A stretch of 64,000 nt of DNA, taken from Beroe forskalii (Eukaryota; Ctenophora; Nuda; Beroida; Beroidae). The stretch is from assembly GCA_011033025.1 (NCBI GenBank), contig WFMF01000172.1:62001-126000 (forward strand), written 5' to 3'. The notes under the pieces are model-generated. The model saw only the letters and a list, made by a program, of their open reading frames with translations. It searched no databases and was not told where the DNA came from. The translations under genes were made by a program, and so were the position numbers. Position 1 is the stretch's first letter. Every line of letters starts with the position of its first letter. Of the stretch, positions 13,741 to 24,764 are shown piece after piece.

Positions 13741-13848
13741 GACCGCTACTCTGGTGACTGAGTGTCAGTCAGCGATTATAACGGTTCCATGATCCGCAGT
13801 TACAGAGCATAATATTTATACAGACTGCGATTGAGATGGAATATGGAG

Positions 13849-13891
13849 TGACGTCATCAACCCACCATTCTAAACCCTGATAATGACGTCA
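13849..13891. repeat. Double-CRE repeat, best-preserved inverted-orientation copy
   Basis: Two perfect TGACGTCA octamers start at 13849 and 13884, 35 bp apart. The intervening sequence reads in the opposite sense to the copy at 2058, with CCATTCTAAACCCTGATAA in the middle. Another TGACGTCA follows at 13999. This copy and the one at 2058 define the consensus best. Confidence 0.85.
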
Positions 13892-16800
13892 TTATCTCCT
13901 TTCTATCTCCTGCAGACAACTTGTAATATACCCAGCCTAGCGCCACAGGACTTGATACCTGTAAGTTATATTACCAACATAAACAGGCGATGGATTGATG
14001 ACGTCATTATCACAACTTAAAGTAGCACATGTTCATAACCCTTGGTAACCATATTCATAACCCTTGTTTTCTGGTAGGAACAACCCTGTTTTCGGGTATT
14101 AACAAGCCCTGAAGTAGGAGGAGTGGTTACAACTACTGGGAATTAGATGTCAAGTGAGCCGGACAGGTTATAAAACCCGGACAGGTTAGAGTCTGCAGCA
14201 GCAGCATCGGAACAACTACAGAGGAGAGAAGATGAGACTTCGTAAACTGAGAAGATGATGAGGGAGCGTAAACAACTTCCAGAAGATGCGACAAAATGAA
14301 CTATTTTCAGAAGATGAGAAGATGACAGGTTAGAGGTTACCAGCAGCAGAACATCTGAATACCAACTTAGCTACAGCAATTCATCATGCTGGAACATCTG
14401 AAGATCCACAGAGGAGGGAAGGATATTGTGGAGAAGACGAGACATATCGTAGCAGGGAGGAGATTAGACAGAGTAAACTGAGAAGATAGATATTTCAACC
14501 TACTTCGAGAGATGATAAATACTTCATCGATTCATCATGTCGAACCTTGATAATGACAACCAACTTGCCAGCCAATCACTCGCCTGCCAATCACTAGTTG
14601 AGAGCTGACAACGATCATCACATGACATATATTCGAAAGCTTCTATCGTTTATAAATAGTCGGAGTAGAGAGTTAGGTGACAAATGAGGTGATAACCAAG
14701 ATAGACAGATCTCTATCGCTCAGGGTCCAGGGTGCAGCATAGATTTCACAGAATATCTATCCTAGGCTGTCACTGCTAGGGGTGCAGCATATATTTCAAG
14801 ATAGACAAATCATGAGGTGCAGTAGTTACGACATCATAATATAATCCAATGGGGGCAGGAGTTACTGATAATATGAGCAGTTAGTTGACAACAGATCAAT
14901 AGGTTCAATGTCATTTACTCATAAATAACAGCCTGGATATTATGCTTGTCTACCTTGCATAAGCGCCGGGCTTGATAACAAGGTAAACAGAAAGAATACA
15001 AACACGAGACTGGACGGATTTCTTATGATCGGCGAAGATTTCGATCATGATTGGAAAGGAATTTGACAATGATATATTCGTAAATTACGCAACTTAGAAG
15101 CGGCAAATTCGAGATAATACGTCAAGAATTCACGATAATATACATGCGCCGATTTCCTTTAGGAGAACGAAAACAAACACTCAACAAGGAAGAAGCTAGC
15201 TGAGCCAAACTGACAGTGAGTCTGATGTGGTAGTATCAGTCCAAAAATCATAGAGATAAGTATATATAGTCGACTCCAAACAGGCGTATCAGAATTTGTG
15301 ATTTCAGATCTCTAAACTCCGACATCCCAAATGCAACTAAAGATGATGATTCCTCCAAGCAGAGCTTTCTAAAGCTCAGATCTTTCTTATTAGAGCACAT
15401 TCCATGGACACGGATGAATGATGTTCTGCATAACAATTTCAAAAGCCTATCTCATAGTCTTCTAGTCTCTTCAAGGACCAATTCAACGACTGAAGATGAT
15501 TTCTCTGATATGGCACATGAGAAACATGAGATTTATAAAAGGAGGATCCGAAAGAACTCATTGAAATGGTGTACGGGGTGGAATCATCCATCAGCGATAA
15601 TAGATAAAAACCTTTATAAAGGAGTAGCAAAGTTACGAAGCCAACTGACCCAAATCGGAGTTAACTTACGCTTTACGATCACTAATTTTCAGTTAAAAGG
15701 AACGATCGAAAACTTAAATAAGCCTTTATCCCCCATTTAGGTTACGGGAAATGATAAGGAAATCTGTGAGAAAAGTCTGGTAAAGAGCGAACCAAAAGAA
15801 CAACAATTGGTTTAATTTCGGGTATATAATGATGCTAAAGACCTTCGACGCTAATAAATGGAAGAAGATTAGCTAAGAGGGGTAACAGGAGGGCCACTTC
15901 ATCTGAGATAATCGGAACATTAACATACATAACTAAATAAGAGCTTTTTAGCGTTTTTATGTCCAGGTTCGAAGCGTATCTTTAATGAAAAACCATCGAC
16001 CTCTTCTCCGCGGTATAATCGGTGCAGTACTAATGACGAATTATATCCGGGCTTGGGATTCGTAGAATATATAGAATAACATAAAAACCAGCCTCGATAT
16101 ATACTCATCCTGAATCCCGATTTCATGTAATATGGGAGATGGCTAGACCTATATTATTTTGATAAAGGAGCAATGTTGATTGGCGCGCGCATGATTTATC
16201 ATGGACATATTGACACTTCGTTCCCCTTGGCATCTGTGGAGAAGGTATATAATATAGTCACTGCGTACATATTATATATGAGAGATGGTTATATATGAAA
16301 GGTAGATCAACTCGTATAATTGGATGTTTTCTTATAATGGTTCACTAGCAACAGAGGAGTATATATAAGGGCAGGCCAAACGGATGCGGTGATATGTAGG
16401 TAAAAATATTGTGAACAATGCAGCCGGCTGCACATATAGATCATACGACTCCGAACTCTCCCATCATCAGAGTTATGTTAGGAGCACTGATAAGCACACA
16501 TACAGACGAACTTACAAACAAGGGCAGACGAACAAACACGCAGTCATAATATGCAGATGAACATACAAACGAACAGTCATGTACAGACGTAAACATTTAA
16601 ACAGGCCCGTAAGGATACAAACGACGAAGGTACAATTTAAAAACACTCGAAAATACAGAAAAGGGCAGACTCCGATAAAAACGATATATTCTAGACATAC
16701 AAACTCAAGTCATGTTATGCAGACGTAAACATACCGATACAAACGCGCACAAAAAATACCCGAATATACCAAAACATCCTCTAACATTTTACGAGGAATA

Positions 16801-17349
16801 AAGATACAAAAAAAAACTCTGAGCGAAGAACAATAATTGTAGATTCAAAGACAAAAACGGACAAACCCACAAAACCAATCCTGAAAAGAACACAAATATC
16901 ACCACAGACATACACGTGCAAAACAACCAGAAAACACAAAAACACGTGCAGGAAACCCATAACAACGCAGAGACGCACGCGCTCGAAGCCCTTGACAACA
17001 CAAAACTCCCTAACAACACAAAAACCAGGCCGAAGATTATGAGGGGACATCGTGATTATATCATGAGTAAATTATCAGCGTATACTCGCATTGTGATCCT
17101 CTTAAATCATGAGCAGTGTGTATAATAGAAGGAGGAGGAGGAGGGACCAAGGGAAGAGTTGGGACCAGGGGATATAACAGATGATCGAGAGTCAGATCAT
17201 ATGTATATATGTGGGTCTCATTGTGTCACAGGAGTGATTAAATGTCGTCATACGACTCATGGTAAGGTTGGTATTGGGTTTTTGGACGCTGGAAGACACC
17301 AGGGTATAAGGGAGGTACGAAGTGGGAGACGCAAGAGCCAAGGCAAATC

Positions 17350-17640
17350 TTAGGAGGGTTCTAGAATTGATGAAAGATGTAGAACTGATAACAGATAAAG
17401 GTTCTAGAACTGATAAAGGACCTAAACTGATAAGAAATTTAAACTGATAAGGGATCTCGAACTGATAAAAGAGATTCTAGAACTGATGAGGGATTTAAAA
17501 CTGATAGGGGATCTACAAAACTGAATCTATAGGGGATTCAGATTGATCAAAGATCTAAATTGATAAATGATCTAAAACTGATAAGGAAACTGCAACTGAA
17601 ATCTGATAAAGGGATCTAGCAGAGATAACGATGAGAAAGA
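17350..17640. repeat. Degenerate ~18-20-bp tandem repeat
   Basis: About fifteen diverged units of the form ATCTAGAACTGATAAGGG are arranged head to tail. Unit length drifts between about 16 and 22 bp. No protein or RNA feature is recognisable. Confidence 0.7.
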
Positions 17641-20083
17641 CACAACGGAACTAGTAAAATGATATTCTTCAAGATACTAGGAAAGAATAGAACTCTATGA
17701 AAGTAGATGAGACGAGGTTCATATGTTTTGATAAAACCACGAACATATGGACACTACGACCGAAGACACACTCACATTATATGCCACGAGGGTTATATTA
17801 AATATAGATAGATATATAAACCGTAGTGATAAGATGATCGTAGATTACATAACCGCCACCCCCTTGATGCCGACTCCCTGACTGAAACCCGCCAATTTAT
17901 ATTCTCGATTTTAGTCTGTCCAATATGGATCGAGAAAAGGGAAAGAGCGTTTATTTTTCATATATATATAAGACCTATATAACCCGTGGCGGTGTTTATA
18001 TAGAAATATATTTTGAAAATAGCGAAATGGCCAGTAAAAACGAGATATATCATCACAACTGATCAATGATCAGTAGGTTTAATGTTGGTACATATGTATC
18101 CGATGTTGGAATGATCAGATACAATATTATATATTTTCTATAGTCTCTTCTCTATAAACCACGGATGGAGCGAAAAGGAAAAGGTTCAAATATGAATCAA
18201 GACCTGAATTCGTGACGTAATTATCAGGAGTTAAAATGGGACGTTGATGACGGCATAAAGTCTATTTTCCTTGCATTTAAACCAAAGGTTACTTTGATCT
18301 CTTTTAATACACCAAGGACCATGCTATATATCTCTCTAATGACCAGACGAGGTAGAGTTGATTGCACTGTAGACTGCTTGGAGATACGAGCTTTTTGGTA
18401 AAATAGAGCATTCCGCGGTATCAACCCACCGTTCAAAGGTCTCATTATGACGTCATTCTCAATCATATATTCTCAGAGTTTTACGTATATTATCCGCGGT
18501 CGTTAGCGGATATATGGACAACAAAATGCACTGCTCCAGCTAAAGTCAATGACTTTCAGGATTTCTTTCAATATACCTTCAATAAGCCTGGAATACTCAT
18601 TAACTGCACTGGAAATCGTGATGGAAAGCAGGGTGGATTCAGCTGGAAACATGCTGGAAAACCGCTCGAGCCAAACTTCCAGATGAAAACATAGGAGCTT
18701 GAGTTTAAAGTTGAAAGACTAGAGACACTAGGACGAATGGTATGATGTATGTGCTCTGAACAAGGGGATATATGGACGATTCGATAAGATCAGGACATCG
18801 CATAATATCATGAAAATGGAATCACTCTTAACCGACAACTATGGGAAGGCGATTATAATAGTGCCATTACTCCAGTTCACGAAACAATGCTAATCGGAGT
18901 TAATTGCAATTATAGAACGACCCAATTCTAACAATAGTTGTAAGTGGCAGTTGTAAGTAGTGCTACAGTATCTGTAACTAAGTCTCAAGTGCTAGACCAA
19001 CCAACGTTCTGCTCACGGTACAGGCGCTCCATAACACATGATCTATAGGGTATAGTACCTAACACCGAAAGAAACTTCAGCCTAGGGGATATAACTCTTA
19101 GCGCTCCAAAATCCGTGTTCTGATTCGACTCAACTAAAACTACACATGTCTAAGCAATCAGAACGTCAAGAATCGAGATCAATGATATGCCAGTGTTACG
19201 ATATTTATCAATCATTGATTGACCAATGAACAACGCCCATTTACCAATCAAAATGATGATATCAGAAGATGAAAGACACTAAGTGACAAAAGCAATCTAA
19301 AAGATATATCTATATTAAAAGTTACAGTGAACATTGAACAAACACCAATTCATATGTGACTCAGAGTACAGGTGTGCGATATATTAGTACAAACACATAT
19401 AATCAAACACACTCGTGTTTGTAAGAAGCATCAAACTCGCACAAGTTGTTTATTTACAGCCACCTTACGTGTAGCCAGTCCTTTCAATTTCACCCTTCAA
19501 AAAACATTACTTTTCTCATGTCATCAATTACTCAATTATATCTTTTCTGAATCATGCTGGTGATGTAACGTGCATCTGTCAGTCGTTTCAGCATGACAAG
19601 TATGGCATTTAGGTGGCATACAAGTATTCAAAAAGTGAAAAGGTATTGTAAACTTATTTACTGTTATTTCAAAGCGGTGGAAAAAAGGCCAAAAGTGAAA
19701 AAACTATAGCAAGTCAATAAGAGCAGTAATCGTGTTTTGTTTTGACTGCAATCGCTGCAATTAGTTTCTTTGGTACACAATTATTGAACAACAAAATGAA
19801 AACTATTTGTTGTTTATATTCTTTTTGATCACGATCGGACAAAACCAGGAATTTGTGAGAGACAATTAGTGACAATTAATCTTCTGATTAATTTAATGAT
19901 AATACTGATTCCTGGCACAAGACTGAATGGCTGATGCAGCATCGGTTAGCATGACTACTTATTACCATGATTACTTGTACTGGTTACCGTAACTACTGAT
20001 TACTGGTTACCATAACACTGAACTCCGGCACAGGGCCCTGCACAAGCAGCCGACATTAAGGCACCAAAGAGCAGCGCGTGCTA

Positions 20084-22752
20084 ACCCTCTTGTTCCATGG
20101 CCAAATAATTCACTGAAATAATATGGCCATATTTTTTCTGAAAAATATATTTTTCAGCTCAACCTGTTCCATGCCCATATAATTTTTGCGCCGCGCAAAT
20201 TACGTAATTAAATCACTGTCCAAGCATTGAAACATTAACCCATCAGTATTCAGTCAACTGATGATTGGTGCATAAACCAATCAGATTGAGCAATATGTAT
20301 GTATTTACTTCTCGATACAATATTACGAGCATAATATTTCTATTCAATGCACGTAAAGTTCGCCTTATCTTCATTCCGATTCACCTAGACGTTATAGATA
20401 TAGTGCATACAGCACAGTCAAAATGACAGGGCCTACTACAGCTGTACAGCCTATATGAACTTATGAAGGGTTGAGTATACACGGCCAACGCCCAAAGAAG
20501 CAGCAACTGGGATGTTTTTTGTCACGAGTGGAAAATCGCGTGGCCTCATCCCCTCTACTTGCATATTCCAAAATCATGTTTTATAAAAGAGAGAACCGGT
20601 CAGTCATGGATCGGCAACACTTTTGAATGTCCCGGCACCTTGCTGCAACTACATTACACATCTGTTGCGGTGAGCGAACACGTTTGCATCTTACCTTCGT
20701 GCCTGTTCACCGCTAACCCTAATGTGCGGCTGTAGTCTGTACAGTGCAAGTGTAGATACCTTCATTCTCCAAGGCGTTAAAGAAGCTTAAACAAGGCAAA
20801 AGGTTACCTACATAATCACCATCTGCAGCGACTTCTGTTATAATGTGTGTGTCTACTGAATTCTTTCAATAGCTTTCAAAGGCTGACTCCACAGGTACCT
20901 ACAGAGTACAGACTTACCAGTACCAGTAGTGATGTGTTTTAAGTCTGTGCACGCATTCATTGGGCTTTTTATCGATTCCCTGTCAAAGCTCCCTTGTTCT
21001 AAAGTTATAATTCTAAACCTTTACCCGGAGCCCAACTACGCTAGCCCTAATTCTAACTCTAACTCTAATCCTAATCTTTTTATAACTTCAACCCTAACTT
21101 AATGTTTGATTGTTTGAACCTAACCTAAACACTGATTTTAGAGTAGGCCGCAAACACTAGATTTAGAGGACAGTTTTATCAGGGAAGTTTTGCTCGCTCA
21201 CAATGTCACCTTCACCGAATGAGCGATTGAGTGAATGGGATAGGTAGGTACCAAGTACCAACCTCATTGAAAAATGAATATAGGTACGCTTTCATATGGG
21301 GCTCAAATTGGCCGATTCTACCGTTCCAGTGCCGTTGTAATGCCAAATAGTAATGATTACGGTAATGATGTAGTCAATGCAAACAATTCAGATTGTATGT
21401 ACATGCTTATATGGCCTGAGACCTGTGGTGGGCTCACAAAATTACATGCCAGGCTGTGTTCACTGTTATGCATAAGACTTTTAATCAGTGTGTTTAAGGC
21501 AAGTAATGGCCTATGCAGACACTACTGAGTGAGGTTTAAAGGGGGCCAACCCCCATAAACCCCAGTGGATATCGAAAAATGGCAAATGGGGGTTTAATTT
21601 TGGGGGTTTATGGGGGTTTATGGGGCTTAATTTAGTTAAATTTTGCTGTTTTACGACTGATTTTGTTCACGATTTTTGGCATTTCACGGAATGGTACCAT
21701 TTTTGTTGACGATTTTGGCCTTTTTTGAAATGGTACCATTTTTTGTTGATGAATTTCGGCCCTTCTCTGAAATGGTACCTTTTTTCAGCGATTTTCAAGC
21801 CTTTTTGAAATGGTACCATTTTTTGTTGCGCATTTTCGAACCTTTCCTAAAATGGTACCATTTTCGGCCATTTTTTTGAAATGGTACCATTTTTTGTTGA
21901 CAATCTTAGACCCTTTTTGAAATGGTACCATTTTTTGTTGGCGATTTTCAAGCCTTTTCTGAAATGGTACCATTTTTGTTGACGATTTTTGGCCCTATTT
22001 TTGAAATGGTACCAATTTTCATTGAAGATTTTCGACCTTTTTTCTGGAAAATTAAACCCCCATAAACCCCCAAGTGGATATCGAAAAAGGCAAATGGGGT
22101 TAAATTTTTGGGGGTTTATGGGGGGTTTATGGGGTTGGCCCCCTTTAAAGTATCCTGACAAAGTATCAGCGGCCAACAATGATAAAATGACTTGATTAAA
22201 TTGATTGAGTATGACCTCCATGGGTCAGTACTCGCCACTCGGGTTCATTAGTCTGATCACGGCCTCATTAGCAGTTTCTCCGTGGCCGTGGTTCACAAAC
22301 TATTAAGTTGAATTATTGTCTTTAACATGGCCTATATACAAGGACCTAAATATGATTTGATTGTTCTTATTCAATGAACTTTTTAGGTTCATATTTCCCA
22401 ATTATTGAAATTAAGAGTTTTTTATTTCCTCGATCCGCCTTGATCAAGGTCAATGGTGAACGAGCTTGAAGTCGGGTGAAGAGTGTTGAATGTAAACAAT
22501 TACCTCATTAACACACAAGAGTAAAGAATACCCGGGTACATGTCAAAATTCAATTAAGCGTATCAATTAGAACGTGATCTAGGTGTCCACTACCCATATA
22601 TGAGTAAAAAAATTTAATATGTGCCCGGCTTGCACATATTTTTTCGAATTCGAATTATATCAGTAAAATCAAAAAATATGGGTAAAAAATATCAGAAAAT
22701 AAATATCACTGATATATATGAGTGGAAATATGGCCATGGAACATAGGGGTAA
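20084..22752. mobile_element. 2.67-kb TIR element, copy 1 (non-autonomous)
   Basis: The left end ACCCTCTTGTTCCATGGCC and the right end, read on the other strand, ACCCCTATGTTCCATGGCC, form ~19-bp terminal inverted repeats differing at three positions. The whole unit recurs almost identically at 46491-49169 with unrelated flanks, so it moved as a discrete element rather than by segmental duplication. No long open frame or transposase is present, so it looks non-autonomous. Inside lie a stretch of degenerate telomere-like CCCTAA/TCTAAC words (about 21040-21120) and a nested foldback unit with a minisatellite (21535-22155). No clear target-site duplication is visible; TAA follows the right end of both copies. 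Confidence 0.8.
21535..22155. repeat. Nested foldback unit around a ~40-bp minisatellite
   Basis: The ends are inverted repeats: TTTAAAGGGGGCCAACCCC on the left matches, reversed, the right end GGTTGGCCCCCTTTAAA. A second pair of blocks carrying GTGGATATCGAAAAA and GGGGGTTTATGGGG lies just inside each end in direct orientation. The core (about 21680-22025) has about nine ~40-bp units with the invariant 14-mer AAATGGTACCATTT, a perfect palindrome, joined by GACGATTTTNGGCC-like linkers. The unit is carried inside the 2.67-kb element and is repeated in its second copy (47945-48575). Confidence 0.8.
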
Positions 22753-22992
22753 CACAGTAAATAATAATAACAACAAATAATATTAATATTAATATATTCA
22801 AATAATCAGGAATGCTAATAATAATTTATAATATTGATAAGGAATGCTAATGGCTGCTGATGATGGTTCGTATTGTGATATAGGCGACATGTCTGACTTG
22901 TGACTAATACTTGTACAGTCATACTGAAGGTCGTACAAGCTACCTGACAGAAAGACTGACTGATATACAACCACAGACCTACAGACCTACAG

Positions 22993-23206
22993 CAGGGCCG
23001 TAATTCCCGGGGGGGCTAGGGGGGCTGAAGCCCCGGATTTTTGAACGACTCAAAAATTCAAACTCTATTAAAATTTCCAACTTAACTGATCTTCCAGTTC
23101 ACTCATTAAATGGGAATGATATTGATGCAACATTCGCAATTGTGAAGGTTTCAACATCATATCAACACTTCATGTAGGCTAGTTTGTGGTTCATGATGGT
23201 ATTTTT
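22993..23206. mobile_element. Possible hAT-type transposon end, cut by the gap
   Basis: At 22993 the sequence CAGGGCCG followed by a G-rich GGGGGGCTGAAGCCCC segment resembles terminal repeats of animal hAT elements, which often begin CAGGG-CG. The rest would run into the assembly gap, so neither the other end nor a transposase can be seen. This is inference from a short terminal match only. Confidence 0.3.
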
Positions 23207-23306
23207 NNNNNNNNNNNNNNNNNNNNNNNNNNNNNNNNNNNNNNNNNNNNNNNNNNNNNNNNNNNNNNNNNNNNNNNNNNNNNNNNNNNNNNNNNNNNNN
23301 NNNNNN
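23207..23306. other. Assembly gap (100 N)
   Basis: Exactly one hundred undetermined bases. A round 100-N run is usually a placeholder for a gap of unknown length, so spacing across this point should not be trusted. Confidence 0.98.
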
Positions 23307-24070
23307 ATAAAAGAGTTTGGACCCACAGTTATCCAAGTTTTTAAAATAATTTTAAATTTAAAATAAAAAAATAAAAAATTTTTTTTATTTTTGGGCCCTT
23401 TATTTTGAGTCATTTAATGTTTTTGGCCAAAAAAAAAATTTAGGAAAAAATTTTTATAACAATTAAAATCCAAAAAAAAATTTATTGTTTAATAATATAT
23501 TTTAAATAAAAAAATTTTTTTTAAGGTTCAAAGAATTAAAACGCAAAATTTTTTTCCAAATTTAAAAAAAAAAAATTTACTGTTCAAATTTGATAAATTA
23601 AAAAAAATTATTTATCAAAAAAAAAAATAAAAAAATTTAAAAATATGTTAAAAACGGTTTTAAATTTAAAAAAAATTAAAATTTTAAAAAAAGGGTAACA
23701 TTTTAAAAAAAAATTCTAATTATAAAAAGTTAAAAAAAAAATTAAACTTTTTACTTTTTGGGGGGAAAATTAAAAACCAAAATTTTTAACCCTTGGGTTT
23801 GCATAGGGGCCAATTTGGGAACCCCCAGGGAAAAACGGGGAAAAGCAAAATATTTTTTTAAAAACCCCCGGGGGCCTTAAAAAAGGATACCCCTTTTGGT
23901 TGGCGGCAAATATTGGCTTAAAATTGCTAAAGGAAAGCTGTAGTTCCCCTTTTGGGCTGGGTGCAAGCCGCCAAAAAGGAAATGGGGGGGGGAAACTGAA
24001 ATTTTGGGTTTGTTATTATTTTGAAAATAAATTTTAAAATTTTTTCCCATTGAATTTTGCATTGTTTTCT
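23307..24070. other. Low-quality sequence next to the gap
   Basis: The base pattern changes abruptly to dense homopolymers of A, T and G (AAAAAAA, TTTTTTT, GGGGG, CCCCC) with almost no ordinary sequence between them. Normal composition returns at about 24070. This looks like uncorrected single-read sequence rather than genuine DNA. No feature within it should be interpreted. Confidence 0.7.
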
Positions 24071-24764
24071 TTTCTTTTCCGGAGAAATTTTTTATGATTT
24101 CTAAAATTATCTCAGTTCATGGTTTTAAAATGTAAGTATGTGGAGATCATGGTATTTAAATTGTACATGCCAAATTAAATAATTTGATCAGTATCTCATC
24201 TCATCAATAATTTGCATTTAATGTTATAGTCCATTGTGGAAGAAATCAGAAATGAATGTGGGTAACTTGACCAGAGGTACTTCATGTCAGTGATATAACT
24301 TTTCTCGAGATTGGTATGAATAATCGAGCTGATATCATGTCAAAATTATCATATTCTATTGTTTTCTATTAACATTAATCCTATCCAACATGCAACTATT
24401 CTAGTAACATGGTGGCAATGCACTTTATTAATTACTGTGTTTTTCTATAAAGAGATTCTGTGAGCTATAAATATTAATCTTTGTTTTACTTTTGTTTCAT
24501 TCTTTTGCTTGTGTGTTTCACACTGATGATTGCTTGTGGTGCCTTTGTATTTATAATCATTTAGAATTAATTTCTCAGACTCTACAGTGTGGGAAATAAT
24601 TCTAAATAAAGATTGACAATAATGCAATCTTTCTTTTTCACTTGTCCCAACATCAATTCTCAAATAACTAATCAATCTCCATTTGAGGAATAAAACAAGA
24701 AGAAAGGAGAGAGGGAGAGAAATTCGTCCATACTCCTGTTTTATTGTTTCTGAATTAGCCAAAA
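24071..24764. other. Upstream intergenic stretch of the carotenoid oxygenase gene
   Basis: AT-rich sequence of ordinary quality with no exon and no convincing core promoter element. It presumably contains the promoter and 5' UTR of the gene starting at 24765, but nothing in it allows the transcription start to be placed. Confidence 0.5.

Larger units (their letters stand above)
7201..20083. other. Gene-free repeat-rich region, right part
   Basis: No exon could be supported on either strand. The stretch contains the arrays at 7457-7645 and 8431-8642, a perfect 12-bp-arm hairpin at 9066-9096, a CCAAT-hairpin MITE at 10648-10823, double-CRE repeats (7253, 8062, 9219, 11615, 13849, 13999, 18213, 18448), a tandem duplication near 12884-12970, a degenerate purine-rich repeat at 12975-13740 and a degenerate array at 17350-17640. 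Between 16480 and 16760 an ACAGACGAACATACAAAC-like degenerate repeat is visible. The rest is AT-rich. Confidence 0.6.

Noticed and set aside
15414-15740. 108-residue open frame
   Set aside because: No homology was recognised, codon use looks random and there are no splice context or neighbours. Probably chance in a low-stop region.
21274-21528. 84-residue open frame inside the 2.67-kb element, also present in copy 2
   Set aside because: It is shared only because the two copies are near-identical DNA. It is frameshifted at its end in copy 2, has no recognisable domain and is not evidence of coding.
21676-22221. Open frames through the minisatellite (WYHF/MVPF repeats)
   Set aside because: These are translations of the ~40-bp tandem repeat in several frames and on both strands. 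Periodicity, not coding, explains them.
23162-23413. Open frames spanning the N run
   Set aside because: They exist only because Ns are translated as X. They carry no information.
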